DNA of 64,000 bases from Microbulbifer rhizosphaerae (GTDB lineage: Bacteria > Pseudomonadota > Gammaproteobacteria > Pseudomonadales > Cellvibrionaceae), in NCBI RefSeq assembly GCF_014191725.1, contig NZ_JACHWZ010000006.1:204104-268103 (forward strand). The letters run 5' to 3'. The notes under the pieces were generated by a model that was not told the origin of the DNA, made no database searches, and saw only the letters and a list, made by a program, of their open reading frames with translations. This document shows, in pieces, positions 19,883-28,419 of this stretch (position 1 is the first letter of the stretch; each line of letters starts with the position of its first letter). A program made the position numbers and the translations under genes.

Positions 19883-21622
19883 TCAGTGGGAGTGCGACGG
19901 CACTTCGGCGCCGCGGCAACCCACGAGGAAATCAAAGTCACAGCCCTCGTCCGCCTGCAGTACACGCTCCCGATAGATCTCCAGGTAGCCGCCGGTGGAG
20001 GCGATGACCTGCTGGGATTTCAGAGTTTCCAGGCGGTCAGCCAGTTCCCCGTCGGAAACCTCCAGGTGTAGGCGGCCGCTCTCCGCATCCAGGTGGATCA
20101 TATCGCCATCGCGCACCGCCGCCAGAGGGCCCAGCTCCATCGCTTCCGGGGCCACATGCAGAACCACAGTGCCGAAAGCGGTCCCGCTCATGCGCGCGTC
20201 GGATATGCGAACCATATCCTTGATACCGCGCTTCAGCAATTTCGGCGGCAGGCCCATATTGCCCACCTCGGCCATACCCGGATAGCCTTTTGGACCACAG
20301 TTTTTCAGCACCATCACACAGTTCTCGTCGATATCCAGGTCCGGATCGACGATGCGCTGCTTGTAGTGATCGAAGTTCTCGAATACCACGGCGCGGCCGC
20401 GGTGATTCATCAGCTTAGGGCTCGCGGCGGAAGGCTTGAGCACCGCGCCGCGGGGGGCCAGATTGCCCTTGAGAATACAGATACCGCCATTTTCCACCAG
20501 CGGATTGTCCAGCGGGCGAATTACATCCTCGTTGTAACAGGGAGCGTCGGCAACATTTTCCCAGATGGTCTTGCCGTTTACGGTCAGCGAGTCCCGGTTC
20601 AGGTTGCCGGATTCTCCCAGGCGCCGCAGCACCGCGGGCAGGCCGCCGGCGTAGTAGAAATCCTCCATCAGATACTCACCTGACGGCTGCAGGTTGACCA
20701 GTGTGGGCACGCCGCGCCCTTCTTTCCAATCTTCCAGCTCCAGGTCGACGCCGATACGGCCGGCGATGGCTTTCAGGTGAATCACCGCATTGGTGGAACC
20801 GCCGATCGCCGCATTGGTGCGGATGGCGTTGTGGAAGGCCTCCTTGGTGAGCACCTTCGACAGGGTGAGGTCCTCGTGTACCATGTCCACGATGCGCATG
20901 CCGGAAAGGTGCGCCAGGGTATAGCGGCGCGAGTCCACCGCCGGAATGGCGGCGTTGTGCGGCAGGCTGGTACCCAGGGATTCGGCCATACAGGCCATGG
21001 TGGAAGCGGTGCCCATCGTATTGCAGGTACCGGCCGAACGGGACATGCTGCCCTCGGCACTGAGGAATTCGTGCAGGGAGATATTGCCGGCCTTGTACTC
21101 CTCGTGCATCTGCCACACCAAGGTGCCGGAACCCACATCCTTACCCTTGTGTTTGCCGTTCAGCATGGGCCCACCGGTGACCACGATCGTGGGCAGGTTG
21201 CAGCTGGCGGCACCCATCAGCAGCGCCGGGGTGGTTTTGTCGCAACCCACCAGCAGCACTACGCCATCGATGGGGTTGCCACGAATGGCCTCTTCGGTAT
21301 CCATCGCCGCCAGGTTGCGGGTCAGCATGGCGCTGGGGCGCAGGTTGGATTCGCCGTTGGAAAATACCGGGAACTCCACCGGTACACCGCCGGCCTCATA
21401 GATACCGCGCTTTACATGCTCGGCGACCTTGCGGAAGTGCGCGTTGCACGGGGTCAGTTCAGACCACGTATTGCAGATGCCGATTACCGGCCTACCCTCG
21501 AAATGGTGGTCCGGAATGCCCTGGTTCTTCATCCAGCTGCGGTACATGAACCCGTTTTTGTCCCGCGTCCCGAACCAACTGGCCGACCGCAACACTGTCT
21601 TTTTCTTGTCATTACTGGCCAT
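19883..21622 (-). CDS. IlvD/Edd-family L-arabonate dehydratase
   Basis: 579-residue dehydratase of the dihydroxy-acid/6-phosphogluconate dehydratase family. The Fe-S ligands are visible in LLVGCDKTTPA and SAGTCNTMGTAST, with a third Cys in GICNTWSELTPCN. It should convert L-arabonate to L-2-keto-3-deoxyarabonate. Sugar-acid dehydratases of this branch differ from biosynthetic IlvD, and the surrounding lactonase, AraD1-type enzyme and transporter support the aldonate role. It is the first gene of the nine-gene operon, transcribed from the promoter at 21656-21684 and divergent from the AraD1 gene. Confidence 0.9.
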   Translation of the reverse strand: MASNDKKKTVLRSASWFGTRDKNGFMYRSWMKNQGIPDHHFEGRPVIGICNTWSELTPCNAHFRKVAEHVKRGIYEAGGVPVEFPVFSNGESNLRPSAMLTRNLAAMDTEEAIRGNPIDGVVLLVGCDKTTPALLMGAASCNLPTIVVTGGPMLNGKHKGKDVGSGTLVWQMHEEYKAGNISLHEFLSAEGSMSRSAGTCNTMGTASTMACMAESLGTSLPHNAAIPAVDSRRYTLAHLSGMRIVDMVHEDLTLSKVLTKEAFHNAIRTNAAIGGSTNAVIHLKAIAGRIGVDLELEDWKEGRGVPTLVNLQPSGEYLMEDFYYAGGLPAVLRRLGESGNLNRDSLTVNGKTIWENVADAPCYNEDVIRPLDNPLVENGGICILKGNLAPRGAVLKPSAASPKLMNHRGRAVVFENFDHYKQRIVDPDLDIDENCVMVLKNCGPKGYPGMAEVGNMGLPPKLLKRGIKDMVRISDARMSGTAFGTVVLHVAPEAMELGPLAAVRDGDMIHLDAESGRLHLEVSDGELADRLETLKSQQVIASTGGYLEIYRERVLQADEGCDFDFLVGCRGAEVPSHSH

Positions 21623-21655
21623 AACTTAGCCCCAGCTCTCATTCATAATGATATT

Positions 21656-21684
21656 ATTGTATGACTTAATATTTTGCGAAACAA
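21656..21684 (-). promoter_or_regulatory. promoter of the arabinose operon with overlapping motif
   Basis: Minus strand: -35 TTGTTT (21679-21684), 17-bp spacer, -10 TACAAT (21656-21661). The -10 is embedded in GATATTATTGTATGAC (21650-21665), and TCATA/TATGA half-sites flank it at 21643-21647 and 21660-21664. It fits a repressor site covering the -10 of the dehydratase-led operon. Confidence 0.55.
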
Positions 21685-21731
21685 GCATTCACCGTGACCA
21701 TCCCGGGCGAGCCAGGCTGGGATCGGGCTAA

Positions 21732-21760
21732 TTGAAATATATCATATAGTATGATATAAG
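21732..21760 (+). promoter_or_regulatory. promoter with perfect dyad between -35 and -10 (AraD1 gene)
   Basis: TTGAAA (21732-21737) and TATAAG (21755-21760) are 17 bp apart. A perfect dyad, arms TATATCATA and TATGATATA with centre TAG (21738-21758), starts directly after the -35 and runs into the -10. This is the geometry of a repressor operator. It is the best-conserved example of the motif shared by the locus. Confidence 0.65.
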
Positions 21761-21813
21761 AATTCGCTAGTGCGAGACCATCAAAAAACAGCAAGAGGCA
21801 GGAAGGGAGAGAG

Positions 21814-22809
21814 ATGAGACTGATCCAGTTTTTGACTGAAGACGGCCGGCGGGCAGTGGGTGTCGTCGAGAGCGCCGACACTATCTACCAGTTGAACGGG
21901 GCCGACAGCATCTACCAGTTGGCACAGCAGGCCCTGGAGACAGGGACAACTTTGGAGAACCGTGCACGCGAGCAACTCTCCGACACCCGCCTCGACTACC
22001 AGCGCATTATCGAAGAGGGCCGCCTGCTGGCACCCATTGACCATCAGGACCCCGCCCACCTACTGGTGGCCGGCACCGGGCTGACCCACCTGGGCAGTGC
22101 CGACACTCGCGCCGCCATGCATGCGCAAAACCAGAAAGGTACCGAGGAATCCCTCACCGATACCATGAAAATGTTCCGCATGGGCGTCGAGGGCGGCAAA
22201 CCCACAGCGGGGGAAATCGGCGTACAGCCGGAGTGGTTCTACAAGGGCGACGGCAGCATTATCGCCGCTCCGGAGGCGGACCTGGTGAGCCCGTCCTTCG
22301 CCCTCGACGCGGGAGAGGAACCGGAAATCGCCGGGATTTACCTCAACGACAGCGAGGGGGTACCGCACCGCATCGGCTTCGCCCTGGGCAACGAACTCTC
22401 CGACCATGTCACTGAGCGGCAGAATTACCTCTATCTGGCCCACTCCAAGCTGCGCCCCTGCGCCATTGGCCCCGAACTGCTGCTCGGCGAGTTGCCCGGA
22501 AATATAGAAGGTGTCTCGCGGATTCTGCGCGATGGCGAAGTCCTCTGGGAGAAAGCCTTCCTGAGCGGTGAGGACAACATGTCGCACACCATCGCCAACC
22601 TGGAGACGCATCACTTCAAATACGCCGGTTTCTGCCGCCCGGGCCAGGTGCACGTACACTTTTTCGGCACCGCCACCCTGAGTTTCGGCGACGGTATCCA
22701 GCCCCGCTCCGGCGACCGCTTCGAAATTGAAGCCGAGGTTTTTGGCCGGCCGCTGCGCAATCAGCTGGTGGTGGACGAGAGAACAATTCCCGAGGTGAAG
22801 CCGCTGTAG
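21814..22809 (+). CDS. AraD1/GguC-type FAH-family 2-keto-3-deoxy-L-arabonate dehydratase
   Basis: 331-residue protein of the fumarylacetoacetate hydrolase superfamily, of the AraD1/GguC type found with sugar ABC transporters. Typical segments: LLVAGTGLTHLGSADTR, EWFYKGDGSII, the acidic metal-site segment AGEEPEIAGIYLN, and VHVHFFGTATLSF. It is expected to dehydrate L-2-keto-3-deoxyarabonate to 2-oxoglutarate semialdehyde, the only pathway step not encoded by the divergent operon. GGAGAG precedes the ATG. Its own promoter carries the 21738-21758 dyad. FAH-family enzymes also include aldolase-like lyases, so dehydratase rather than cleavage activity is inferred from the presence of the semialdehyde dehydrogenase. 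Confidence 0.85.
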   Translation: MRLIQFLTEDGRRAVGVVESADTIYQLNGADSIYQLAQQALETGTTLENRAREQLSDTRLDYQRIIEEGRLLAPIDHQDPAHLLVAGTGLTHLGSADTRAAMHAQNQKGTEESLTDTMKMFRMGVEGGKPTAGEIGVQPEWFYKGDGSIIAAPEADLVSPSFALDAGEEPEIAGIYLNDSEGVPHRIGFALGNELSDHVTERQNYLYLAHSKLRPCAIGPELLLGELPGNIEGVSRILRDGEVLWEKAFLSGEDNMSHTIANLETHHFKYAGFCRPGQVHVHFFGTATLSFGDGIQPRSGDRFEIEAEVFGRPLRNQLVVDERTIPEVKPL

Positions 22810-22834
22810 CGGGATTCAGGTAACGTGTGCTTTT

Positions 22835-22909
22835 TGTAGGAGCGGCCGCTGGCCGCGATCGATCTCGCTTCGCAGCCCAGATCGATCGCGGCCAGCGGCC
22901 GCTCCTACA
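22835..22909. repeat. palindrome with 31-bp TGTAGGAGCGGCC arms
   Basis: Arms 22835-22865 and 22879-22909 are exact reverse complements (31 bp) with a 13-nt loop CGCTTCGCAGCCC. It lies between two converging genes and may serve both as a transcript end. A second copy with the same loop core is at 60587-60662. Confidence 0.85.
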
Positions 22910-22944
22910 TATAACAGCAAGGGAATCCGAAGGGATGGGTAAAT

Positions 22945-23688
22945 CTATACCGCAACATCCATATTCTGGTTTTCCTGCCCCAGGCTCTCAAGGGCGCCGC
23001 GCACAGACTTGGACAGCAGGGACTTCATCTCAAACCGGGCCCGCTCCGGGTCGCGGTCGCGGATACCAAGATAGACCGCTTTGTGCCCGGGCAGCGAGCC
23101 GACATACTCCGACTCCTGTGAACTGCTGATGCGGAACAGGCCGGTGAGCGCGGTTTTGATGGACTCGCCGAGGGAAACCATGAATTCATTGTTGGTGGCC
23201 CGCAGGATGGCCATATGGAAATCAATATCCGCAAGAATGTGATCTTCGGTCTCGGTTTCCGCCTCTGTCATGGCATTGTAGGCCTTTTCGATCGCAGCTA
23301 TCTGCTCTTCGCTCGCCCGCTGCGCCGCAATGGCGGCGGCGCTGGGCTCAATGACCTCACGCACCTCAAACAGGGCGCGCAGAAATTCTGGCGAGGGCTG
23401 GGATTCAAAACACCACTTGAGCACATCGGAATCGAACATGTTCCAGGACTCTTTCGGGCGCACCCGCGTACCCAGCTTGGGACGCGACTCCAGCAGCCCC
23501 TTGGCGGTGAGCAGCTTGAACGCCTCCCGCAGTGCCGTCCGGGAGACCTTCAGCTCTTCACCAATGGTGGCCTCATTGGGAATATACTCGCCCGGAGCAT
23601 AGACTCCGCTGACTATCCGTGTACCCAATTCGTAAGCCACCCAAGCGTGCACACTCCGCGGCCGCTTGTCTCTCGCTTGTATCGCCAT
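22945..23688 (-). CDS. GntR-family (FadR/FCD type) transcriptional regulator
   Basis: 247 residues. The N-terminal winged helix-turn-helix spans about residues 12-82 (IPNEATIGEELKVSRTALREAFKLLTAKGLLESRPKLG split over several helices). The FCD effector domain follows with probable metal ligands in ADIDFHMAI and LPGHKAV. AAGGAAACGAAC precedes the ATG at 23688. It lies between the AraD1 gene and the symporter gene, divergent from the latter, so it is the obvious candidate repressor for the arabinose locus, with a sugar acid such as a 2-keto-3-deoxyaldonate as effector. The regulator-motif link is inference. Confidence 0.88.
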   Translation of the reverse strand: MAIQARDKRPRSVHAWVAYELGTRIVSGVYAPGEYIPNEATIGEELKVSRTALREAFKLLTAKGLLESRPKLGTRVRPKESWNMFDSDVLKWCFESQPSPEFLRALFEVREVIEPSAAAIAAQRASEEQIAAIEKAYNAMTEAETETEDHILADIDFHMAILRATNNEFMVSLGESIKTALTGLFRISSSQESEYVGSLPGHKAVYLGIRDRDPERARFEMKSLLSKSVRGALESLGQENQNMDVAV

Positions 23689-23851
23689 GTTCGTTTCCTT
23701 CGACTCAATCGTCGCAATAGTACCCTATTTGAGCCCACCTTATGACCTTTTGACGAATTGCCGAAGGAGGCTGGTAAAAACCGGGGGTTAATGCATCCTA
23801 ACAGTTTATCGCAGCCCTGTTGCGGATCGCCCTTTCACCCACAGTATCCTT

Positions 23852-23880
23852 TTGACATTAATACTACAATAATATATATA
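23852..23880 (+). promoter_or_regulatory. sigma70 promoter with operator-like spacer (symporter gene)
   Basis: A consensus -35 TTGACA (23852-23857) and a -10 TATATA (23875-23880) are 17 bp apart. The spacer TTAATACTACAATAATA is the reverse-strand form of the motif in the dehydratase promoter (ATATTATTGTA shared). It lies 54 bp before the symporter ATG. A strong core promoter with a site in its spacer suggests repression. Confidence 0.6.
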
Positions 23881-23933
23881 ACTGCAAATATTATAAGAAC
23901 GCGCAGCCCCCCTGCGGCGATGGGAGAATAAAT

Positions 23934-25319
23934 ATGCAGTCCAATAGGCTCTCCGTACTCGAGAAGATCGGCTTCGGTGCCGGGGATATGGCCGTGAATG
24001 TGGTCATCTCCTCGATGATGCTGATCATCTCTTTCTTTTATACCGACATTTACGGTTTGAAGCCGGCAGATATGGCCCTGTTGTTCCTGGTTGTGCGGCT
24101 GATTGATGCCGTTACCGACCCATTGATGGGCACCATCACCGATCGCTATACCACCCGCTGGGGACGCTACCGGCCCTACTTCCTGTTCCTGGCTGTGCCC
24201 TTTGGCATCTCAGTGTTCCTGACCTTCAGCACGCCGGATCTGGACTATAACGGCAAGCTGGTGTGGGCCTACGCCACCTATATCCTGGTGACAATGATGT
24301 TCACCGCGGTCACCATTCCCTATATTTCCATTATCGGCGTGCTGACCGACGACCCCAAAGAGCGCCTCTCCGCCAACGGCTACCGGCTGTTCTTTGCCAA
24401 GATCGCCGCCTTCCTGGTCACTATCGTAGTGCCGATGCTGGCTGCCTCCTGGGGCGAGGACAGGTTGGCCCTGGGTTATCAGGTGTCCATGGGGCTGATG
24501 GCCGCGCTTGCCACCGCGCTGTTTATCTTCTGCTTTTTCACCACCACCGAGCGGGTCCACTACCAGCCGGAACAAACCCCCTTGCTGGCCCAGGCCAGGA
24601 CGCTGCTGCGCAATGATCAGTGGCTGATCCTCACCGGGGTTTGCCTGGTGGGCACCGTTGGCTATGTGGTGCGCGGCTCCGTCGCTGCCTATTACGCCAA
24701 GTACTACCTGGGCGGGGATGCACAGACTCTGTCACTGTTTCTCGCAACCGGCGTGGTGGCGGCGATCCTGGCCATGGTAGCTTCCACCTGGATCACCAAG
24801 CGTTATTGCAAGGTGAAGCTGTTCAGCCGCAGCCAGCTGCTGGTTGGCGCTATCAGCCTGGCGATGTATTTTGCCGTGGGGCCCGGGGATCTGGTGCTGG
24901 CCTTCGTATTCTATTTCGTGCTGTCGTTCGTGGTCGACCTGCACGCCCCGATATTCTGGTCGGCCATCGCCGAAGCGGTGGACTACGGCGAAGCGAAAAC
25001 CGGCAAGCGGGTCTCCGGCTTGGCGTTCGGCGGTATCTCCTTCTTCCAGAAAGCGGGCATGGGGGTTGCGGGCGCCATGGTGGGCTCACTGCTGGCTTTC
25101 TTCGACTATGTGCCCGACCAGCCGCAGAGTGATTTTTCGCTGATGGGAATTGCGCTGATGTTGACCATCATCCCCGGATTTTTTCATTTTCTGATGGGAC
25201 TGCTGATGCGCAAATACGTTATTACCAACGACTACTACCAGCGCCTGAAGCGTGGAGAAATCAGCCCGGACAGCGACAGCGAAGTTTCTGCAACTGAATT
25301 AAAGCCCTCGGCGCCTTGA
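23934..25319 (+). CDS. GPH-family sugar:cation symporter
   Basis: 461-residue inner-membrane transporter of the glycoside-pentoside-hexuronide family (major facilitator fold, about 12 membrane segments). The family motif LIDAVTDPLMGTITDRY followed by TRWGRYRPYF is clear, and the mid-loop and C-terminal segments (VDLHAPIFWSAIAEAVDYG) fit. In this locus it probably imports short arabino-oligosaccharides or arabinosides with Na+ or H+, complementing the ABC importer for monomer. A signal-less GH43 follows 102 bp downstream on the same strand, consistent with intracellular cleavage of the imported sugar. Confidence 0.87.
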   Translation: MQSNRLSVLEKIGFGAGDMAVNVVISSMMLIISFFYTDIYGLKPADMALLFLVVRLIDAVTDPLMGTITDRYTTRWGRYRPYFLFLAVPFGISVFLTFSTPDLDYNGKLVWAYATYILVTMMFTAVTIPYISIIGVLTDDPKERLSANGYRLFFAKIAAFLVTIVVPMLAASWGEDRLALGYQVSMGLMAALATALFIFCFFTTTERVHYQPEQTPLLAQARTLLRNDQWLILTGVCLVGTVGYVVRGSVAAYYAKYYLGGDAQTLSLFLATGVVAAILAMVASTWITKRYCKVKLFSRSQLLVGAISLAMYFAVGPGDLVLAFVFYFVLSFVVDLHAPIFWSAIAEAVDYGEAKTGKRVSGLAFGGISFFQKAGMGVAGAMVGSLLAFFDYVPDQPQSDFSLMGIALMLTIIPGFFHFLMGLLMRKYVITNDYYQRLKRGEISPDSDSEVSATELKPSAP

Positions 25320-25421
25320 TGCGAATACCGCCTGCCATTTGCAATTTTCCTGTGGGAGGCGATAGGAATGCCCACAGGCAAGCAGAAATCTGTTACATCG
25401 AAGTAATTGTTGGAGTTAATC

Positions 25422-26375
25422 GTGACGGAATCCGCCCCCCTGATAAAACCGCTGATCGAACAGCGTGCAGACCCCTACATTTATAAACATCACGACGGCT
25501 ATTACTACTTTATCGCCTCGGTACCGGAGTATGACCGCCTGGAGCTGCGCCGCTCACAGACACTGGCAGGACTCGCGGAGGCTCCCGGGATCACTGTGTG
25601 GCGCAAGCCGGAAACCGGCCCCTACTCCGACCTTATCTGGGCACCGGAAATCCATTTTATAGACGGCACCTGGTGTATTTATTTCGCCGCGGCGCCGTCG
25701 CGGGAGATTCTCGACAACCTCTTCCAGCACCGCATGTACGCACTGACCACCACCGCAGACAATCCGCAGGAAGGGAACTGGCAGCTGGCACAGGTGGATA
25801 GCGGCATCGACGCCTTCTGCCTCGACGCCACAAGTTTTGCCCACAGGGGCGAGCGCTACTATCTATGGGCGCAAAAGGAGCCCGGAATCCCCGGGAATTC
25901 GAACCTGTATATAGCGCCGATGGACTCCCCCATCAGTATCGTCGGCAAGCCGATCCGGCTCAGCATACCGGAGTTCGATTGGGAGACCGTGGGTTTTGCG
26001 GTAAACGAGGGGCCCGCGGTGATCGCGCGCCACGGCCGGGTGTTTATCAGCTATTCCGCCAGCGCCACCGACCACAACTACTGCATGGGTCTACTCTACG
26101 CCGACGAGGATGCAGACCTGCTGGACCCGGCCAGCTGGCACAAGTCACCACAGCCGGTGTTCCAGAGCTGTCACCAGCGGGGCATCTACGGACCGGGACA
26201 CAACAGCTTTACCGTCTCCGAGGACGGCGAACGGGATATATTGGTCTACCACGCGCGCACCTACACGAAGATCGAAGGAGACCCGCTGTGGGACCCCAAC
26301 CGCCACACCTATATCAAGGCGTTTGGCTGGTCGGATGATGGAATGCCGGTATTCGGCAGCCCCGCGGAGCCCTGA
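25422..26375 (+). CDS. cytoplasmic GH43 arabinofuranosidase-like enzyme
   Basis: 317-residue GH43 enzyme with no signal peptide. I choose the GTG at 25422 because TTGGAG lies six bases upstream; the frame also opens at a TTG at 25407. Catalytic residues: base Asp17 in QRADPYIY, modulator Asp in LDATSFAHRG, acid Glu in VNEGPAVIA, His in GPGHNSFT. It is closely similar to the secreted enzyme at 637-1662, with the same motifs in the same order. It lies behind the GPH symporter, so it probably releases arabinose from oligosaccharides after import. Confidence 0.88.
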   Translation: MTESAPLIKPLIEQRADPYIYKHHDGYYYFIASVPEYDRLELRRSQTLAGLAEAPGITVWRKPETGPYSDLIWAPEIHFIDGTWCIYFAAAPSREILDNLFQHRMYALTTTADNPQEGNWQLAQVDSGIDAFCLDATSFAHRGERYYLWAQKEPGIPGNSNLYIAPMDSPISIVGKPIRLSIPEFDWETVGFAVNEGPAVIARHGRVFISYSASATDHNYCMGLLYADEDADLLDPASWHKSPQPVFQSCHQRGIYGPGHNSFTVSEDGERDILVYHARTYTKIEGDPLWDPNRHTYIKAFGWSDDGMPVFGSPAEP

Positions 26376-26382
26376 GCTCCCT

Positions 26383-26422
26383 TAGGAGCGGCGGGGCGGC
26401 CATCCGCCCATGGCCGCTCCTA
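26383..26422. repeat. TAGGAGCGGC palindrome reaching into ompW stop codon
   Basis: TAGGAGCGGC (26383-26392) and GCCGCTCCTA (26413-26422) are inverted repeats. The right arm contains the stop codon of the OmpW gene at 26420, so the repeat supplies or overlaps its last codon. Confidence 0.65.
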
Positions 26423-27175
26423 GAATTTGTAACCCACACCCAGATTCAGGGTCCAGGGATCGTAATCGAAATCGGCAATCAGTCGATTCCCACCAGCAGG
26501 GACAGGAAAGGATATGGTGATCTGGTCCACGTCCACGTCGCGGTAGATAATCGAAGCATTTCCCAACCACTGGCTGTCCCGGCCGAACATAAAGTTGATG
26601 CCCGCCTGGGCTGCTACCCCCCAGGAATACCCCATTCCCAGCGAACCGAAGTCGATGGCGCTGTGATTATCGATCAGGTACTGACTGGCGACACTACTGA
26701 GGTCCTCGTCGTAAAAATCGGTATAGTTGACTCCGATGCCCAGGTAGGGCTGCCCCAGGCAGCTGGGGTCCAGAAAATACCAATTGAGAAACAGATCAGA
26801 CATCTGCACGTCAAAGCTGCCCAGGTGCATCCGATCAGTAACCGGCAGCAGGCCCCTGAAAGGACGCAGGTCGACGTCGTGGTTCACCCCGCTGGTAAAC
26901 ATCAACTCCAGGCCCCAATGCTCCACAGGCAACCAGACAGCGGAGATATTTCCACCCCACTCCTCGTCGATATCCAGCTCGGCGCCGAAAAAGTCCGGTG
27001 CAAGGAGACCGTCGAACACAAAATTGGTATTGTCTTCATCGGGATCTACGTAGGAGACCCCGATACGGACGAGAAAAGTATCGGCGGTATAGCCCGAATT
27101 CGCCATTACCTGCTGCGCGCCGGCCATGGCAAGAACCACGAAGGCCAGCGTATGGGTGGCACGGATAATTTTCAT
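26420..27175 (-). CDS. OmpW-family outer membrane protein (copy 1)
   Basis: 251-residue small beta-barrel of the OmpW type with a Sec signal (MKIIRATHTLAFVVLAMAGAQQVMA). I start at the ATG at 27175, where the signal peptide begins. Family features: FLVRIGVSYVDPDED at the mature N-terminus, alternating hydrophobic strands, GIGVNYTDFY mid-protein and a C-terminal NLGVGYKF ending in Phe, the outer-membrane insertion signal. OmpW barrels act as narrow channels for small hydrophobic molecules, but no substrate is evident. It is the last of three tandem paralogues, each apparently with its own upstream motif. Confidence 0.87.
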   Translation of the reverse strand: MKIIRATHTLAFVVLAMAGAQQVMANSGYTADTFLVRIGVSYVDPDEDNTNFVFDGLLAPDFFGAELDIDEEWGGNISAVWLPVEHWGLELMFTSGVNHDVDLRPFRGLLPVTDRMHLGSFDVQMSDLFLNWYFLDPSCLGQPYLGIGVNYTDFYDEDLSSVASQYLIDNHSAIDFGSLGMGYSWGVAAQAGINFMFGRDSQWLGNASIIYRDVDVDQITISFPVPAGGNRLIADFDYDPWTLNLGVGYKF

Positions 27176-27230
27176 TGGCAGCTCCATTCCGCGCTTGAGA
27201 TCCAAGCGCAATCCCTTCCCTCAGCGTCCA

Positions 27231-27238
27231 GTCTAGAC
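27231..27238. promoter_or_regulatory. GTCTAGAC palindrome upstream of ompW copy 1
   Basis: The 8-bp palindrome GTCTAGAC lies 56 bp before the start codon at 27175, with AGTCTAGAC shared by all three copies. Possible promoter element or operator; see the copies at 28314 and 29258. Confidence 0.4.
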
Positions 27239-27356
27239 AGCAAAGAACTGCGTTTCCCGGGAAACGGGAAAATCGGCGCAAATATGGGTATATAGCCGGA
27301 TTATTCCAACCTGAAAGCCGATCCCTGCGGAGGCCGCATAAGTTCCTAAGCACAAT

Positions 27357-27388
27357 GCAAAAAAAAGGGCGCCGAAGCGCCCTTCCCA
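27357..27388 (-). terminator. intrinsic terminator of ompW copy 2
   Basis: On the minus strand the stem AAGGGCGC-TTCG-GCGCCCTT is followed by a run of eight T, about 25 bp after the stop codon at 27412. A strong Rho-independent terminator. Confidence 0.85.
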
Positions 27389-27411
27389 TCATCCGAAGAA
27401 ACTCCGAGGAG

Positions 27412-28251
27412 TTAGAAAGTGAACTTGTAACCGATTGATAGGTTGAAAGTCCACGGGTTGTAGCGATAGTCACCAGAGAAGGATTCGCGCAAGACAGGAA
27501 GCGCCCCATCGCCAAGAACGCCAGGGCTGTAGATGTCAAAGCCCATCTCGGTTTCCGAATCCACCCAGATCGCGGCGGCGTTGACTAGCCAGGCGCTCTC
27601 GCGGCCGAATACCCAGTCCGCGCCAACCTGCCATGCATAGCCCCACGAATGGCCCAGATCTAAGTCACCGGTCAGAGGACCGAATTCGTCGAAGATCACG
27701 CCGTCGAAGAGAGTGAAATCTTCCTCATGGAAATCGGTGTAGTTGATACCGACACCGATATAGGGCTGGAACATACACGAGGGATCGAGAGGAAACCAGT
27801 TGATCATCGCCTGGCTCTTCCGCGATTCGAACTCGGCGAAATCGTTGTCGAAGAATAAGGGATCACCCAAGAATACTGGTTCAATACGGGCAAAGGCACC
27901 CCTTCCATGCCCACCTTCATGCTCGTTGCCCCAGACGAAGCTGAGCTCCAGGGCAAAGTGGTCGATCGGAAACCACATGCCACTGACATTCCAACCCCAC
28001 TCGTCGTCGGGGTCCACCCTCGCCCGGAAGGCCTCGTCGTTATCGAGGGGATCGTCGAAAAAAAATCTATCGGCGAAGGTCACTTCGTCTTCCAGCGGGT
28101 GTATGTAGGAAATGCCGATACGACCCACAACCGTTCCAGCACCGTAGATCTTGTCCGGTACAGGAGGAGGAGCATATCCGGCAGGTCCGGCTGCTGCTGC
28201 TGCGGAAAAAACTGTCAATGCCAAGGGAGGCAGAATGCGCATCATTTTCAT
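27412..28251 (-). CDS. OmpW-family outer membrane protein (copy 2)
   Basis: 279-residue OmpW-type barrel with a Sec signal ending near AAAAG. The ATG at 28251 has GGAG about 11 bases upstream; a longer frame starts at 28266. After a short Pro-rich mature N-terminus (YAPPPVPDK) comes VVGRIGISYIHPLEDE, then NYTDFHEED and the terminal NLSIGYKFTF. It differs from copy 1 mainly in loop regions. It has its own terminator (27357-27388) and upstream GTCTAGAC (28314-28321), so it is likely a single-gene unit. Confidence 0.86.
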   Translation of the reverse strand: MKMMRILPPLALTVFSAAAAAGPAGYAPPPVPDKIYGAGTVVGRIGISYIHPLEDEVTFADRFFFDDPLDNDEAFRARVDPDDEWGWNVSGMWFPIDHFALELSFVWGNEHEGGHGRGAFARIEPVFLGDPLFFDNDFAEFESRKSQAMINWFPLDPSCMFQPYIGVGINYTDFHEEDFTLFDGVIFDEFGPLTGDLDLGHSWGYAWQVGADWVFGRESAWLVNAAAIWVDSETEMGFDIYSPGVLGDGALPVLRESFSGDYRYNPWTFNLSIGYKFTF

Positions 28252-28313
28252 AGATGAAAACTCCATTTAGAACATCCGGTAAATCGAAGAGCAACTCATC
28301 CGATTAATTTTTA

Positions 28314-28321
28314 GTCTAGAC
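28314..28321. promoter_or_regulatory. GTCTAGAC palindrome upstream of ompW copy 2
   Basis: Same palindrome, 63 bp before the start codon at 28251. Conserved position across three paralogues argues for a regulatory or promoter role. Confidence 0.4.
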
Positions 28322-28382
28322 CGGGTTTTCCTGTTTGTAGAAAAAAATAACTAAAAAAAATGTAAAGACAGAGTTACTGATT

Positions 28383-28413
28383 TAAAAAAGGGCGCCAAGG
28401 CGCCCTTCTTCGT
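28383..28413 (-). terminator. intrinsic terminator of ompW copy 3
   Basis: On the minus strand GAAGGGCGCC-TT-GGCGCCC is followed by a T-run, directly after the stop codon at 28420. Near-identical stem to the terminator of copy 2. Confidence 0.8.
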
Positions 28414-28419
28414 CTGTCA

